Positions 9,176 through 17,998 of a stretch of DNA of 64,000 nt are shown piece after piece. The stretch lies in assembly GCA_964593455.1 (NCBI GenBank), contig CAZQHK010000012.1:1-64000 (forward strand), written 5' to 3'. The notes under the pieces are model-generated. The model was not told where the DNA came from. It did no database searches and saw only the letters and a list, made by a program, of their open reading frames with translations. Position 1 is the first letter of the stretch, and every line of letters starts with the position of its first letter. This stretch comes from CAZQHK01 sp964593455 (GTDB lineage: Bacteria > Muiribacteriota > CAYSPT01). Made by a program: the position numbers and the translations under genes.

Positions 9176-9964
9176 ATGAAGATCGTGACTGTTGAAGCTA
9201 TCTGGAGCAAAGACATAGAGTGTCCCGTCTGCGGCTCTAATTTCACGGCCTACAATGTTCGCCGAACGGCCGTCAGTGTATCCAAGAAAGACCCTGATTT
9301 TTGCTGCCACTATGAAGGGATAAATCCTCTTTATTACATGATTTGGGTATGCCCGCTCTGCCGTTACGCCGCCCTCAGGCGTGACGAGTTCACGAATGTC
9401 AAAGACACCGAACGGGGTATTATTCTGGAAGCTGGTGATAAACTGCGTGCAGTGGCCGGTGACCGGGTGTTTGACGGCGAACGGGATCTGGAAACGGCGC
9501 TTGAGGCGTTTAAACTGGCCGTGGAGTGTTACACCATACGCAACGCCAACCTGTCAAAAATGGCCGGTCTCTATCTCAATATGGCCTGGTTGTGCCGGAC
9601 CAAAGAAGGCGGAGGCTTGGAGGAGCAGGAGAAAGAGTATACCCAGAAAACTCTTGATTTCTACAACGATGCGCTTCAAAACCAGGCCGGTGGATTTGGT
9701 GAAATGGGTGAGATTGGTATCCAATACCTGGTTGGAGAACTCAACTACAACCTGGGAAACCATAAGGACGCCATACAGTGTTATGCCGCCGTGATCTATT
9801 CCAATGAGAAAGATTTCCGACCCGACATCGTGAATATGGCTCGAGAACGGTGGCAGGATGTTAAGGAAGAGTGGAACAAGATCAAGAAAGAGCGCGGTGA
9901 ACCTATCGATGATAATGATGAACCGGCGAAACCGGTAAAAGAGGAACCGGGTGATGCAAGCTAG
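9176..9964 (+). CDS. DUF2225 zinc-ribbon/TPR-like protein
   Basis: A 262-residue protein with two CxxC pairs (IECPVCGSNF and WVCPLCRYA) that should bind one zinc ion, the conserved YNVRRTAVSVSKKDPDF segment and a helical repeat region after residue 80. This is the layout of the DUF2225 family, whose function is unknown. The C-terminus is acidic and lysine/proline rich. ATG 9176 directly follows AAGGGG, so GTG 9185, nine bases after that site, may be the true start; the protein would lose three residues. The end overlaps the next gene by 11 bases, which suggests coupled translation with the CMP-sugar synthetase gene. Confidence 0.88.
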   Translation: MKIVTVEAIWSKDIECPVCGSNFTAYNVRRTAVSVSKKDPDFCCHYEGINPLYYMIWVCPLCRYAALRRDEFTNVKDTERGIILEAGDKLRAVAGDRVFDGERDLETALEAFKLAVECYTIRNANLSKMAGLYLNMAWLCRTKEGGGLEEQEKEYTQKTLDFYNDALQNQAGGFGEMGEIGIQYLVGELNYNLGNHKDAIQCYAAVIYSNEKDFRPDIVNMARERWQDVKEEWNKIKKERGEPIDDNDEPAKPVKEEPGDAS

Positions 9965-10664
9965 GAATGTTCTGGCTATAGTTCCCGCCCGGGGAGGGTC
10001 GAAAAGGGTTCCCCGGAAGAATTTACATCCTTTGGCCGGCCGGCCTTTGATAGCCATTACCATTCAATGCGCTCTTTCAGCACTGCGAGTTGGTCGGGTA
10101 GTTGTTTCCACCGATGACGAGGAAATCGCGGCCGTGGCCCGGTCTGCCGGGGCGGAGGTTCCATTTCTCCGTCCGCCGGAACTGGCCGGCGATAAAATCA
10201 CAATGGCACCGGTTCTTCTGCATCTCATTGATCATCTGGATGATGCAGATAGTTACTCTTTAATCGCCGTACTCCAACCGACGTCTCCCTTGAGAAAACC
10301 GCAAGATATTGACGCTGCGGTCGATTTTCTGGAAACCGGAGAATTTGATTCCGTGGACAGTTACCATAAAGCCAGTCATCCGGTAGAGTGGCTCTGCCGC
10401 ATTGATCAGTCCGGGGTAATCCAGCCAATCTTTCCTGACGCATATTATTCAGAAGTGCAGGGTCAGGATTGCCCGCCCAGTTACATGCCTAACGGAGCCA
10501 TCTTCGTAATCAAACGTGACGTTCTCATCTCCAGGCAAACGCTGGTTGGTAAACGGCACGGAGGATTTATTATGCCGGAAGAGCGGTCGGTCGATATCGA
10601 TGAACCACTGGATCTGTTGTGGGCGGAGTTTCTGGTTGAACGGGAAGGATTGAATCTCTCATGA
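9954..10664 (+). CDS. CMP-nonulosonate cytidylyltransferase-like (NeuA/LegF type)
   Basis: A 236-residue nucleotidyltransferase beginning NVLAIVPARGGSKRVPRKN, the signature of CMP-sialic acid/legionaminic acid synthetases and unlike the KdsB signature. It also has VVSTDDEEIAAVA and LQPTSPLR, which are family motifs for CTP and metal binding. It activates a 2-keto sugar acid with CTP to a CMP-sugar. ATG 9954 is preferred; GTG 9951 is adjacent. It overlaps the DUF2225 gene by 11 bases and is followed 13 bases later by an aminotransferase. The neighbours resemble LegC, PtmE and LegB, so a legionaminic-acid-like sugar is likely, but no synthase (NeuB/LegI type) gene is in the window. Confidence 0.88.
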   Translation: MQARNVLAIVPARGGSKRVPRKNLHPLAGRPLIAITIQCALSALRVGRVVVSTDDEEIAAVARSAGAEVPFLRPPELAGDKITMAPVLLHLIDHLDDADSYSLIAVLQPTSPLRKPQDIDAAVDFLETGEFDSVDSYHKASHPVEWLCRIDQSGVIQPIFPDAYYSEVQGQDCPPSYMPNGAIFVIKRDVLISRQTLVGKRHGGFIMPEERSVDIDEPLDLLWAEFLVEREGLNLS

Positions 10665-10677
10665 AGGAGTCTCAGTC

Positions 10678-11778
10678 GTGATAGAACTTTCGGTACCCGA
10701 GTTTAAAGGCCGTGAGGTAGAGTATCTGTCGGAGTGTATCAAGACCGGTTGGGTATCGACCCGGGGCCCGATGGTGGAGCGGTTTGAAAAAGAGTTTTCC
10801 TCGTATCTCGGGGTCCCGCACGCAGTGGCGACATGCAGTGGAACGGCGGCTCTTCACGCCGCTTTACTGGCCCTGGAAATCGGGCCCGGCGACGAAGTGG
10901 TCGTGCCTGCCCTCACATTTATTGCTTCCGCCAACCCTGTTTCGTATACCGGTGCTGTTCCGGTTTTCGCTGACCTCGACCGTAGTACCTGGGGACTGGA
11001 CGTTGACAGCCTTAAATCGGTCCTCACTCGACGGACCAGGGCTGTTATTATCGTTCATTTATATGGATTCTTTACTCCCATGGATGACATCCTTCAATTA
11101 GCCGAAGAACGTGGATTTGCGGTTATCGAAGACGCCACTGAAGCGCTTGGGACAACCTTTAGGGGCCGGCCGGCCGGAACGTTCGGGACCGTGGGATGTT
11201 TCAGTTTTAACGGTAACAAGATCATTACCACCGGGTCGGGAGGTATGGTTGTTACCGGTGACAGTGATCTCAGTGAAACGGTGTTTCACTTGACTACCCA
11301 GGCCCGCTCAGACCCGGTTCGCTATGAGCACGATGCCGTTGGGTACAACTATCGTCTTCCGAATATCGGCGCCGCCCTGGGGCTGGCCCAGTTGGAACAG
11401 CTTCCCGCTTTCCTGAAGCGCAAACGCCTGATCGCCGGCCTGTACGATCAGCATCTGAACGGACTGGTTAACCTGGAACGGCCTCCCGTAATTGAAGGGT
11501 CAAACCCCAATTACTGGTTGTACAGTGTCCTTTTGCGGGAGGAAACAGCGTCCTTGGCTCGTGATGAACTGGTGAATAGTCTGCGGCTGGCGGGTGTGCA
11601 AAGCCGGGCGTTTTTCAGTCCCATTCCACACCAGAAACCATACTGCGCGGCCCGGTCTGCGCCGATCCCGGCATCTGAATATCTGGCCCGCTGCGGAATC
11701 TGCCTCCCGTCCGCAGTCAAGCTCACCGATGATCAGGTGAAAGCGGTGTGCCGGGCACTTGTTTCCGATCTGCGGTAA
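10678..11778 (+). CDS. LegC-like DegT/DnrJ sugar aminotransferase
   Basis: A 366-residue PLP aminotransferase. It has TGWVSTRGPMVERFEKEF, ATCSGTAALHAAL, VIEDATEALG and CFSFNGNKIITTGSGG with the Schiff-base lysine. The stretch HLTTQARSDPVRYEHDAVGYNYR is the form seen in LegC, the aminotransferase making UDP- or GDP-4-amino-4,6-dideoxy-GlcNAc for legionaminic acid. The start is GTG with AAGGAG about nine bases before it. It is distinct from the other DegT-type enzyme at 2999-4150, which lacks these LegC-type segments. About 155 bases separate it from the next gene. Confidence 0.9.
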   Translation: MIELSVPEFKGREVEYLSECIKTGWVSTRGPMVERFEKEFSSYLGVPHAVATCSGTAALHAALLALEIGPGDEVVVPALTFIASANPVSYTGAVPVFADLDRSTWGLDVDSLKSVLTRRTRAVIIVHLYGFFTPMDDILQLAEERGFAVIEDATEALGTTFRGRPAGTFGTVGCFSFNGNKIITTGSGGMVVTGDSDLSETVFHLTTQARSDPVRYEHDAVGYNYRLPNIGAALGLAQLEQLPAFLKRKRLIAGLYDQHLNGLVNLERPPVIEGSNPNYWLYSVLLREETASLARDELVNSLRLAGVQSRAFFSPIPHQKPYCAARSAPIPASEYLARCGICLPSAVKLTDDQVKAVCRALVSDLR

Positions 11779-11859
11779 GTTCACCCGGGGTCTTTCCGTG
11801 GCCGTACATCAAATATCCGGGTAAAAGATGAAAGATAGTGAATTCAAAAATGTATACGT

Positions 11860-11865
11860 TATAAT
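11860..11865 (+). promoter_or_regulatory. Possible -10 box before the NDP-sugar pyrophosphorylase gene
   Basis: TATAAT within TATAATATAAG, about 70 bases before the GTG start. No consensus -35 is visible. It would make 11934 onward a separate transcript from the LegF/LegC-like pair. Confidence 0.35.
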
Positions 11866-11933
11866 ATAAGGGTACATCGGAACGATGTCAGCTGTTATTG
11901 CCCTTTAATGATTGTTATTCAGGGAAAGGATGA

Positions 11934-12659
11934 GTGTCGGTGCTGGCGGTGATCATGGCCGGTGGGAAGGGTACGCGTCTCAGGCCGTACACCAAAATAG
12001 TACCTAAACCGTTGCTTCCCCTCGGTGACACCCCTATCCTGGAAATTGTCATAAAACAACTCAAAAACGAAGGTTTTACCGATGTGATCGTCACCACCGG
12101 TTACCAGGGTAAGCTGATCCGCGCATATTTCGATGACGGATCTAAATTCGGCGTCAAGGTAGATTACACCATCGAGGAAGAAGCGTTGGGGACGGTCGGC
12201 GCCTTGTCGCTGGCCCGTGACCGGCTCACCGAATCGTTTCTCATCACCAACGGCGATATACTCACCAAATCGAGTTTCAAAAAGGTCCTTGATTTCCATC
12301 GGGAAAGCGGTGCCGATTTTGCTATTGCCGTGGTCAAATACAAGATAGACATACCTTACGGTGTCGTTTTGGGAGAAGGGGAACTGTTCAGCACGATCGT
12401 CGAGAAACCCAAGTTCTTCTTTCATATCGGAGCGGGAATCTATGCCGCGTCTCCCTCGGTTTTTAACTACATATCCCCCGGGCAGTACATGGACGTACCC
12501 ACCCTGGTGGAAGCGCTCAAGAACGGCGGCGCCAAACTGGTGAGCTATGAAATCACCGAGTACTGGAAAGATATCGGGATACACGATGATTTCGATCAGG
12601 CGAACCGGGATGTGAAAGAATGGAGTGAACAGGATCTCTTCCATGAATGGTCTCGATAA
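11934..12659 (+). CDS. NDP-sugar pyrophosphorylase (PtmE/RmlA-like, no CBS domains)
   Basis: A 241-residue nucleotidyltransferase with AVIMAGGKGTRLRPYTKIVPKPLLPLGDTPILE, the activator/NTP-binding signature of sugar-1-phosphate nucleotidyltransferases, then ITNGDIL and the YWKDIGIHDDFDQA C-terminus. It couples NTP and a sugar-1-phosphate. In legionaminic acid clusters the equivalent is PtmE, a glucosamine-1-phosphate guanylyltransferase, which usually carries N-terminal CBS domains; these are absent here. The start is GTG 11934 behind GGAAAGG; an ATG at 11930 is in another frame. The next gene, LegB-like, begins 13 bases after its stop. Confidence 0.88.
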   Translation: MSVLAVIMAGGKGTRLRPYTKIVPKPLLPLGDTPILEIVIKQLKNEGFTDVIVTTGYQGKLIRAYFDDGSKFGVKVDYTIEEEALGTVGALSLARDRLTESFLITNGDILTKSSFKKVLDFHRESGADFAIAVVKYKIDIPYGVVLGEGELFSTIVEKPKFFFHIGAGIYAASPSVFNYISPGQYMDVPTLVEALKNGGAKLVSYEITEYWKDIGIHDDFDQANRDVKEWSEQDLFHEWSR

Positions 12660-12672
12660 AATATTACAATCA

Positions 12673-13647
12673 ATGAACGTGCTGGTTACCGGAGGGGCAG
12701 GGTTTATCGGTAGTCATCTGGTCGAATATCTGGTTCCCCGCTGCGGCCGGGTCCGTGCGTTTCTCAGGTACAGTTCCCGGGCAGACATAGGCTGGCTGGC
12801 GGAACTTCCTTCGGACGTTCTTGAAGAGGTGGAACTTATCCGGGGCGATCTTAAAGATCCTGCTTCGGTCCGACGGGCCGTGAAAGGAATGGATACGATC
12901 CTTCACCTGGGAGCGTTGATTGCCATCCCTTACTCATACCAGAATCCCATCGACTTTGTTCAGACCAACGTTCAGGGGACCGCTTACCTGTTGATGGCGG
13001 CCATGGATGCGGGAATTCGCCGTTTTGTTCAGACCTCCACCAGTGAGGTGTATGGTACGGCCCAGACAGTGCCCATGACCGAGTTGCACCCGCTCAGTGC
13101 CCAGTCTCCATACGCTGCCTCGAAGATCGGTGCGGACCAACTGGCTTTGAGTTTTGCCCGAAGCTTCGAGTTGCCGGTAGTGCTTCTGAGACCGTTTAAC
13201 ACGTATGGCCCCCGGCAAACCCTTCGCTCAGTCATTCCAACTATTATTTCCCAGGCCTTGTGGTGCGATAGGATTACGCTCGGATCACTATTCCCGACCA
13301 GGGATTTCACCTACGTTGCCGATACGGTACGGGCTTTTACCATGGCTGCTGCTGCTGCCATTGTCCCCGGAGAAGTAGTACAGGTTGGCAGCGGGAAAGA
13401 AATCTCTATCGGGGAATTGGCCCGGATGATCATCTCCATCTGCGGCCGCGACCTGCCCATGGAATCAGAACAGGAACGAGTCCGGCCTGACGCCAGTGAG
13501 GTTTCACGATTGCTGGCAGATGTTTCCAGGATCAGAGAAACATTGGGTTGGCAGGTGGAAATCGGTTTGAACGAAGGATTAACCAGAACAATCAAATGGT
13601 TCAAAAAACGGAAACATCTCTTCAAGCCGGAACAATACCACGTGTAA
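12673..13647 (+). CDS. LegB-like NAD-dependent 4,6-dehydratase/epimerase
   Basis: An extended short-chain dehydrogenase of 324 residues. It has the NAD site VTGGAGFIGSH, the LHLGALIAIPYSY segment, the catalytic YAASK (Tyr-x-x-x-Lys) preceded by TSTSEVYGT, and RPFNTYGPRQ. The IAIPYSY, SSRADIGWL and PTRDFTYV segments are characteristic of LegB, which forms the 4-keto-6-deoxy sugar used by LegC. I chose ATG 12673, since family members begin MxVLVTG; in-frame GTG 12625 and ATG 12643 lie inside the previous gene. It likely acts before the aminotransferase at 10678 in the same pathway. Confidence 0.88.
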   Translation: MNVLVTGGAGFIGSHLVEYLVPRCGRVRAFLRYSSRADIGWLAELPSDVLEEVELIRGDLKDPASVRRAVKGMDTILHLGALIAIPYSYQNPIDFVQTNVQGTAYLLMAAMDAGIRRFVQTSTSEVYGTAQTVPMTELHPLSAQSPYAASKIGADQLALSFARSFELPVVLLRPFNTYGPRQTLRSVIPTIISQALWCDRITLGSLFPTRDFTYVADTVRAFTMAAAAAIVPGEVVQVGSGKEISIGELARMIISICGRDLPMESEQERVRPDASEVSRLLADVSRIRETLGWQVEIGLNEGLTRTIKWFKKRKHLFKPEQYHV

Positions 13648-13862
13648 TCTCTCGTCTCACGTTCTACATTCCTTGCTTAGAGAGAGTTTAATGTTATTCA
13701 TAAAGTGGCAGGGCGGGACGGATAGACTTTGCTACTGGACAATGTCGCGAGATGTGTTGGATCGGAGAGACGTCATAGGGTCCTCTTTCCACACTTCTTG
13801 CTTACAAATCTCAATCTCATTTTCTCGTTATCAGGTCGGTACGGCGAGGCCTTGCTTCCGGA

Positions 13863-15263
13863 TCAACGGACATTCACCGACATAGGTGTGTCGAGGTTGG
13901 CCTGGGTAAGAAGATTTGAAAAGCTGGAATACATGCGCTTGGCTTTCTCGTTGTCTCCTGTGATCGCTGCCACGGCGCCCAGGGCCACCAGAGCTCGAAG
14001 ACAATCATAGACTCGCAGATTTCGGGATGTCAGGTACTTTGACAGCGTTTTCTGTGCCTTGTCCGCCTGCTTGTGCCAGAGATAATAATGACTTAATTCT
14101 ACCGGATCGGAGCTTTTCAGGCCTTGCCTGTTCTTCTCCATTAGGGTCTGGTATCTGGCTTCGAGCTGTTCCCAGGCCTTCCGGTAATCAGCCCGTTCCA
14201 CGGCTGTTTTTCGAGCGTTGAGGGAAAGGCATTCCAAGAACGGAGCATCGTCCAGCAACCTGATTATCGCCGCGGCAAGTTCCTGGCTGTCCGTGTGATG
14301 TATAAGCAGCCCGTTTTGTTCGTGTTCGATCCATTCTGCCATGGCCGGAATGGAGCCTGTTATGACCGGTGTTCCGCAGGCCATGGATTCCAGTACCGAG
14401 CACGATGCCCCATCGGTGTTCCGGAGAGACAGGGAGATGTCGGCCAGGTTGAAGAGAAGCGGCAAATCATCAGCCGGAACATCTCCCATGAATACGACAT
14501 TGCCGGCTAATCCCAGTTCATCGACACGTCTGCGAATAATGTCTTCATACTTTTTAAACGGTGTGTCCCTGGTAAGGAATGATTTAAGAATGAACAGTGT
14601 TTCCGGATGGTGTTCAAGCACTCGCGGAATAGCTTCCACCATGACGTGAATATTGGCCTGCGGTTTGAACTGGCGGATACTCAAAACAATTCGCCGGTGA
14701 GAATTCTCGTGGGAGATAAACGGTAATCCCCGATGCTGAAGGGCTGAAGTGTCGAGTTCGGGCCGGAACCGTTCGGTATCTATTCCGAATAAAATCAGCT
14801 CGCTTCCTTCGGGTGTTTCCCGTAACTGTTGGGCTTCTTCCAGAAGATCGAGAGAGTCGGCGGTAACATAAGACGCTGTTCGGAGCGTAAAGGAAGCCAG
14901 GCGTCTGTTCACTTTGTTACTTCGGGCTTCGATGAACAAATCGGAACCCCAAACGGTCGCCACGGTGGGAGTGAAGGCCGCCAGTGCTGCTGTCCATCCA
15001 AAAAAGGTTACGTAGTGACTATGGAGGATATCGGGCTGGAGTTGTCGGAGCAATTTGACCAAAAAGATACTGGCTGTCCGGGACAGGACCAGTGAATCGG
15101 GAATTTGTCCAGCCGGCTGTTTGAATAAATGAAGTGTAATTCCCGGCAGTTCCGAAGCCGGTTCCCCCCTGTCGATGTCCATTATGTGGATGTCCCACGA
15201 TCGTTCCCGGAAAAATTGCGCCATACGCAGTATATGTGGACTTTGGCTGTATGCCACATACAA
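13863..15263 (-). CDS. Family 4-type glycosyltransferase with C-terminal helical extension
   Basis: A GT-B fold enzyme: an N-terminal acceptor domain (LHSHYVTFFGW, ATVWGSDLF) and a C-terminal Rossmann domain with the GT4 signature, here NTDGASCSVLESMACGTPVITG, in which the usual EGF...E form is altered. The last 90 or so residues (ELSHYYLWHKQADKAQKTLSKYL onward) form an extra TPR-like helical tail. The start is uncertain: the first canonical start codon in frame is TTG at 15263, without a ribosome site, while family members begin a few residues earlier (KRILYVAYSQS). The frame is open back to an in-frame stop near 15321, through runs of A. It converges with the LegB-like gene 215 bases away. 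Confidence 0.85.
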   Translation of the reverse strand: MYVAYSQSPHILRMAQFFRERSWDIHIMDIDRGEPASELPGITLHLFKQPAGQIPDSLVLSRTASIFLVKLLRQLQPDILHSHYVTFFGWTAALAAFTPTVATVWGSDLFIEARSNKVNRRLASFTLRTASYVTADSLDLLEEAQQLRETPEGSELILFGIDTERFRPELDTSALQHRGLPFISHENSHRRIVLSIRQFKPQANIHVMVEAIPRVLEHHPETLFILKSFLTRDTPFKKYEDIIRRRVDELGLAGNVVFMGDVPADDLPLLFNLADISLSLRNTDGASCSVLESMACGTPVITGSIPAMAEWIEHEQNGLLIHHTDSQELAAAIIRLLDDAPFLECLSLNARKTAVERADYRKAWEQLEARYQTLMEKNRQGLKSSDPVELSHYYLWHKQADKAQKTLSKYLTSRNLRVYDCLRALVALGAVAAITGDNEKAKRMYSSFSNLLTQANLDTPMSVNVR

Positions 15264-15478
15264 AATACGTTTGCCGCGCCGGCGTTTTTTGTTTTTTTGT
15301 TTTTTCCCTCTAATAATTTTTCACCTGGTTCTCGAGTAGCTTGTAAACGGTTATACGGCGGCAAAATCGCCCGTGGCACTTGCTGGTCGACATGCGCTGC
15401 ATGGCATTGTTGCCACAATTATAACAGCAATTCCAGCATTATGATCATGAATAGTTTAAAAGATCTTCTTGTTATTAT

Positions 15479-15508
15479 TTGACATCTCCTTCTATGCTAT
15501 GCTATACC
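15479..15508 (+). promoter_or_regulatory. Sigma-70-type promoter for the HU gene
   Basis: TTGACA at 15479-15484 is followed after 18 bases by TATACC at 15503-15508. This is a consensus -35 with a fair -10, about 55 bases before the HU start codon. A perfect tandem 10-bp direct repeat (GAGAATGTTA twice, 15521-15540) lies just downstream, in the transcribed leader. Confidence 0.6.
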
Positions 15509-15562
15509 ATAAGGCACAAAGAGAATGTTAGAGAATGTTATTGAGACAGGGTGGGTGAAAGC

Positions 15563-15835
15563 GTGAACAAGAAAGATCTCGTCGATTACATTTCAGATGA
15601 AGCCGGGCTTACCAAGAAGGAAGTACAGAGTTTTGTTGAAAGCTCCATCGAAGTAATGAGTGATGCCCTGGTTAAGGGTAATAAAGTGCAAATAACCGGT
15701 TTTGGCACCTTCAGCGTCCTCAAGAGGAAAGCCAAAAAAGGTATTAATCCCCAGACGAAAAAGAAAATCACTATTCCAAGCAGGAAGGTTCCCAAGTTCA
15801 AGGCAGGGAAACTTCTCATTGACGGAATTAACTGA
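15563..15835 (+). CDS. HU-family DNA-binding protein
   Basis: A 90-residue HU/IHF protein, the usual family length. It has the N-terminal helices MNKKDLVDYISDEAGLTKKE, then ALVKGNKVQITGFGTFSVLKRKA and the C-terminal body KVPKFKAGKLL. The DNA-binding arm reads GINPQTKKKITIPSRKVPKF, where most HU proteins have GRNPxTGExIxIPA; the lysine-rich turn is a mild divergence. The start chosen is GTG 15563, giving the normal family N-terminus; GTG 15551 is also in frame. It wraps or bends chromosomal DNA as a dimer. It converges with the GT117 gene, with two bases between the stops. Confidence 0.95.
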   Translation: MNKKDLVDYISDEAGLTKKEVQSFVESSIEVMSDALVKGNKVQITGFGTFSVLKRKAKKGINPQTKKKITIPSRKVPKFKAGKLLIDGIN

Positions 15836-15851
15836 ACTCATTCGAGTTTTT
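15833..15851 (+). terminator. Possible weak terminator between HU and GT117 genes
   Basis: AACTC and GAGTT with a four-base loop are followed by a run of T. The stem is only five base pairs and overlaps both stop codons, so it is a tentative call. Confidence 0.3.
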
Positions 15852-17844
15852 TGAGTTTTTCTTCCACATTGCGGTATCCGGGGTATAGGTGTGACAGCCG
15901 TCTCCATGTTGTTACTGCGTCCTGATTCCTGTTTTTGAAGATAAATAAAAGGCCCAGATTATAGAGCACGTGCGGAGAATCGGGAGACTTCTTCTGAAGA
16001 TCAAGAAGAATTGATTCCGCTTTTTCGAACCAACCTTCCTGGAGATAGATTGAACCCAGTACCGCTGCCGCGGTTGAAGAATCAGGGTCAATCCCGAAAG
16101 CTCGTTCCGCCCACCCAAGCGCTTCCCGGAACCGTTCCTGTCGATACAGCGTTTCAGCGGCGATAGCCAGAGAAAACGCATATCGCCGATAGAATATCCT
16201 GTTTTCCAACGGATGCTCCTCTATCGGGGTTTTCAGTTCCCGCAGCTGCAGCTCATCGAGCGTTATTGGGTCTCGGGTATATTCACCGGAAGGCGGGTTC
16301 AGGGGGAACAACAATCCCCGTGCGTTGGTGGGTTTTTTATCGTGTATCTCGGTCCAGGCGGTTGGTGTGGCGAAAAACAACCGTTTTGATTTTTCAAGTA
16401 CGGTGGAGAGAATCATTCTGTCCTCTTCGCGGGAACTACGTAGCCTGGCTGGAGGTTCAAAGTCGAGCGGGACTTCTTGAATCCCCCGGTGCCGGCGCAA
16501 GTATGACCGGTACCACCGCTGGGAAAGCAGCCTGAAATCAATAATCGTGTTTCCGTTCTGTTTATCACGATGGTTCATGAACCAGAGAGGAAACACTTCG
16601 TTTCCCCCGGAAGCAACGATGAATGAGTTTGAGGGCGCTGATTTCAGCAGGTTGCGACTGTAGTCGTAGGCCAGAGTATCTGAACGGATTGTGGGTTGGT
16701 CAGCGAGCCGTTTCCCGTTTACAAACATAATGACTGCGCAGAGAACCAGTGCAGTATATTTTTTTGTTCCCGCAATTTCCACGAGCTTGGCGCATGCGAG
16801 CCCGGCCAGGAAGGCAACTGACAGTATGAGAGGAAGGAGCAGTACCCGAACGGCTTCTTTCCCTTCCGGTGTGAGTGGAAAGTTGCTGATAAGGGCTACC
16901 GGCGGCCCGAAGATCAGCACGAGCAGGAGGGCTTTGGTGAGATGTTTCGGAAAACTATGACCGTCGTCCTTTTTGGTGCTGAACGTGCCGCTGAGAAGAA
17001 GCAATATCGTCCCGGCTACGAGGAAAAGACAGAATGTCCCGATGTCCTCGAACAGAACTTGCGTGATGTAGAAAAATTGGCGTACGGTCAAACCCAGAGC
17101 CCGGGGAGGTGTTGGGAGGTGCCAGTACTGTCTTCGAAGCATAACCCATAAAAGCCCGGAGAATTGCTGAGTTGCTCCCCACGCAAGACCACGATTGGCG
17201 GTTAGCGGCAGCAAGAGGAAAGGAGATCCTCCCAGTATGAAACAAAAAACCATGAGCAACCAGTCCCTGGGAGTTTTAGGCCTGGTTCGGTAGATCACCA
17301 GCGCGGCCAGTGGGGCGATCGTGTAGTGATGGAAAACCGCCAGAGAACAAATAAACCAGGAGAACAAGCGTGTTTTGTGGCGAAGGGTTTCTTCACCGGT
17401 AAAAAGATAGACCAAAATGGCTGCAAAGAGGATCTGGGTGGAATAGACTTCTGTTATGGCTGCCTGGGAGCAGTACGTCGGTGAAAACGCCAGACAGGTT
17501 CCCGCAATGATTCCCGCCGCTCTGCTTTTAGTCAGGCGGGTAACCGAAAGAGCGGTTACCCATACCGCCAGGGCGGCGATGAGAGCCGACAGGAGGTTAA
17601 GTCTGAAAACCACTCCTCCGAGAGGAACAATGTTCAAAACCGCTTTTCCCAGCAAAATGAACAAAGGATACCCCGGCGGGTGTCCTGAATACATCTCCTG
17701 GCAGGCAAGCGCCAGTTCCCCATGGTCTCCGGTAGAAGTGACGGTCGATGCGGCGAGGTGAATATACAGCATGGCCACTGTAAGCAGTAAAACCAGTTCC
17801 ACTGCCGTTGCGAGGCGCCAGTTTGGTTTTTGTGATGGTGGCAT
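15838..17844 (-). CDS. GT117/DUF2723 membrane glycosyltransferase with C-terminal TPRs
   Basis: A 668-residue polytopic protein. The N-terminus holds STGDHGELALACQ and GHPPGYPLFILLGK, the signature of DUF2723 (GT117-type), where an early acidic residue and the HPPGYP loop mark a GT-C, O-mannosyltransferase-like fold. About ten membrane helices follow to residue 390, then a soluble part and two or more TPR units near the C-terminus (YRQERFREALGWAERAFGIDPDS). It would transfer a sugar from a lipid carrier outside the inner membrane. GTG 17862 is an alternative start adding six residues; neither start has a clear ribosome site. Confidence 0.88.
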   Translation of the reverse strand: MPPSQKPNWRLATAVELVLLLTVAMLYIHLAASTVTSTGDHGELALACQEMYSGHPPGYPLFILLGKAVLNIVPLGGVVFRLNLLSALIAALAVWVTALSVTRLTKSRAAGIIAGTCLAFSPTYCSQAAITEVYSTQILFAAILVYLFTGEETLRHKTRLFSWFICSLAVFHHYTIAPLAALVIYRTRPKTPRDWLLMVFCFILGGSPFLLLPLTANRGLAWGATQQFSGLLWVMLRRQYWHLPTPPRALGLTVRQFFYITQVLFEDIGTFCLFLVAGTILLLLSGTFSTKKDDGHSFPKHLTKALLLVLIFGPPVALISNFPLTPEGKEAVRVLLLPLILSVAFLAGLACAKLVEIAGTKKYTALVLCAVIMFVNGKRLADQPTIRSDTLAYDYSRNLLKSAPSNSFIVASGGNEVFPLWFMNHRDKQNGNTIIDFRLLSQRWYRSYLRRHRGIQEVPLDFEPPARLRSSREEDRMILSTVLEKSKRLFFATPTAWTEIHDKKPTNARGLLFPLNPPSGEYTRDPITLDELQLRELKTPIEEHPLENRIFYRRYAFSLAIAAETLYRQERFREALGWAERAFGIDPDSSTAAAVLGSIYLQEGWFEKAESILLDLQKKSPDSPHVLYNLGLLFIFKNRNQDAVTTWRRLSHLYPGYRNVEEKLKKLE

Positions 17845-17934
17845 CAACTGGCATTGTAACACAGCAGGAAGTCAAAGCTGATGTCCACCCTGCAATCCCG
17901 GTTTATAGCTCCTGCCGAGGTTGTTTTAATTGGA

Positions 17935-17960
17935 TCATCAAATAGATTTAAGGTACAATG
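17935..17960 (+). promoter_or_regulatory. Possible promoter for the unknown gene at 17999
   Basis: TTGGAT and TACAAT are spaced by 18 bases, ending about 40 bases before the gene's ribosome site. The match to sigma-70 is moderate. Confidence 0.35.
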
Positions 17961-17998
17961 AGAGGCTGAAATATCCGGGTTAAACAGGAGGTGCGGCG

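Noticed and set aside
13668..13805. CTTGCTT-type strings at 13671, 13798 and 50211 as a dispersed repeat
   Set aside because: Matches are too short and too imperfect to be more than chance.
13673..13862. Short plus-strand frames between the LegB-like gene and the convergent glycosyltransferase
   Set aside because: No ribosome site, and they run into the antisense of the glycosyltransferase.
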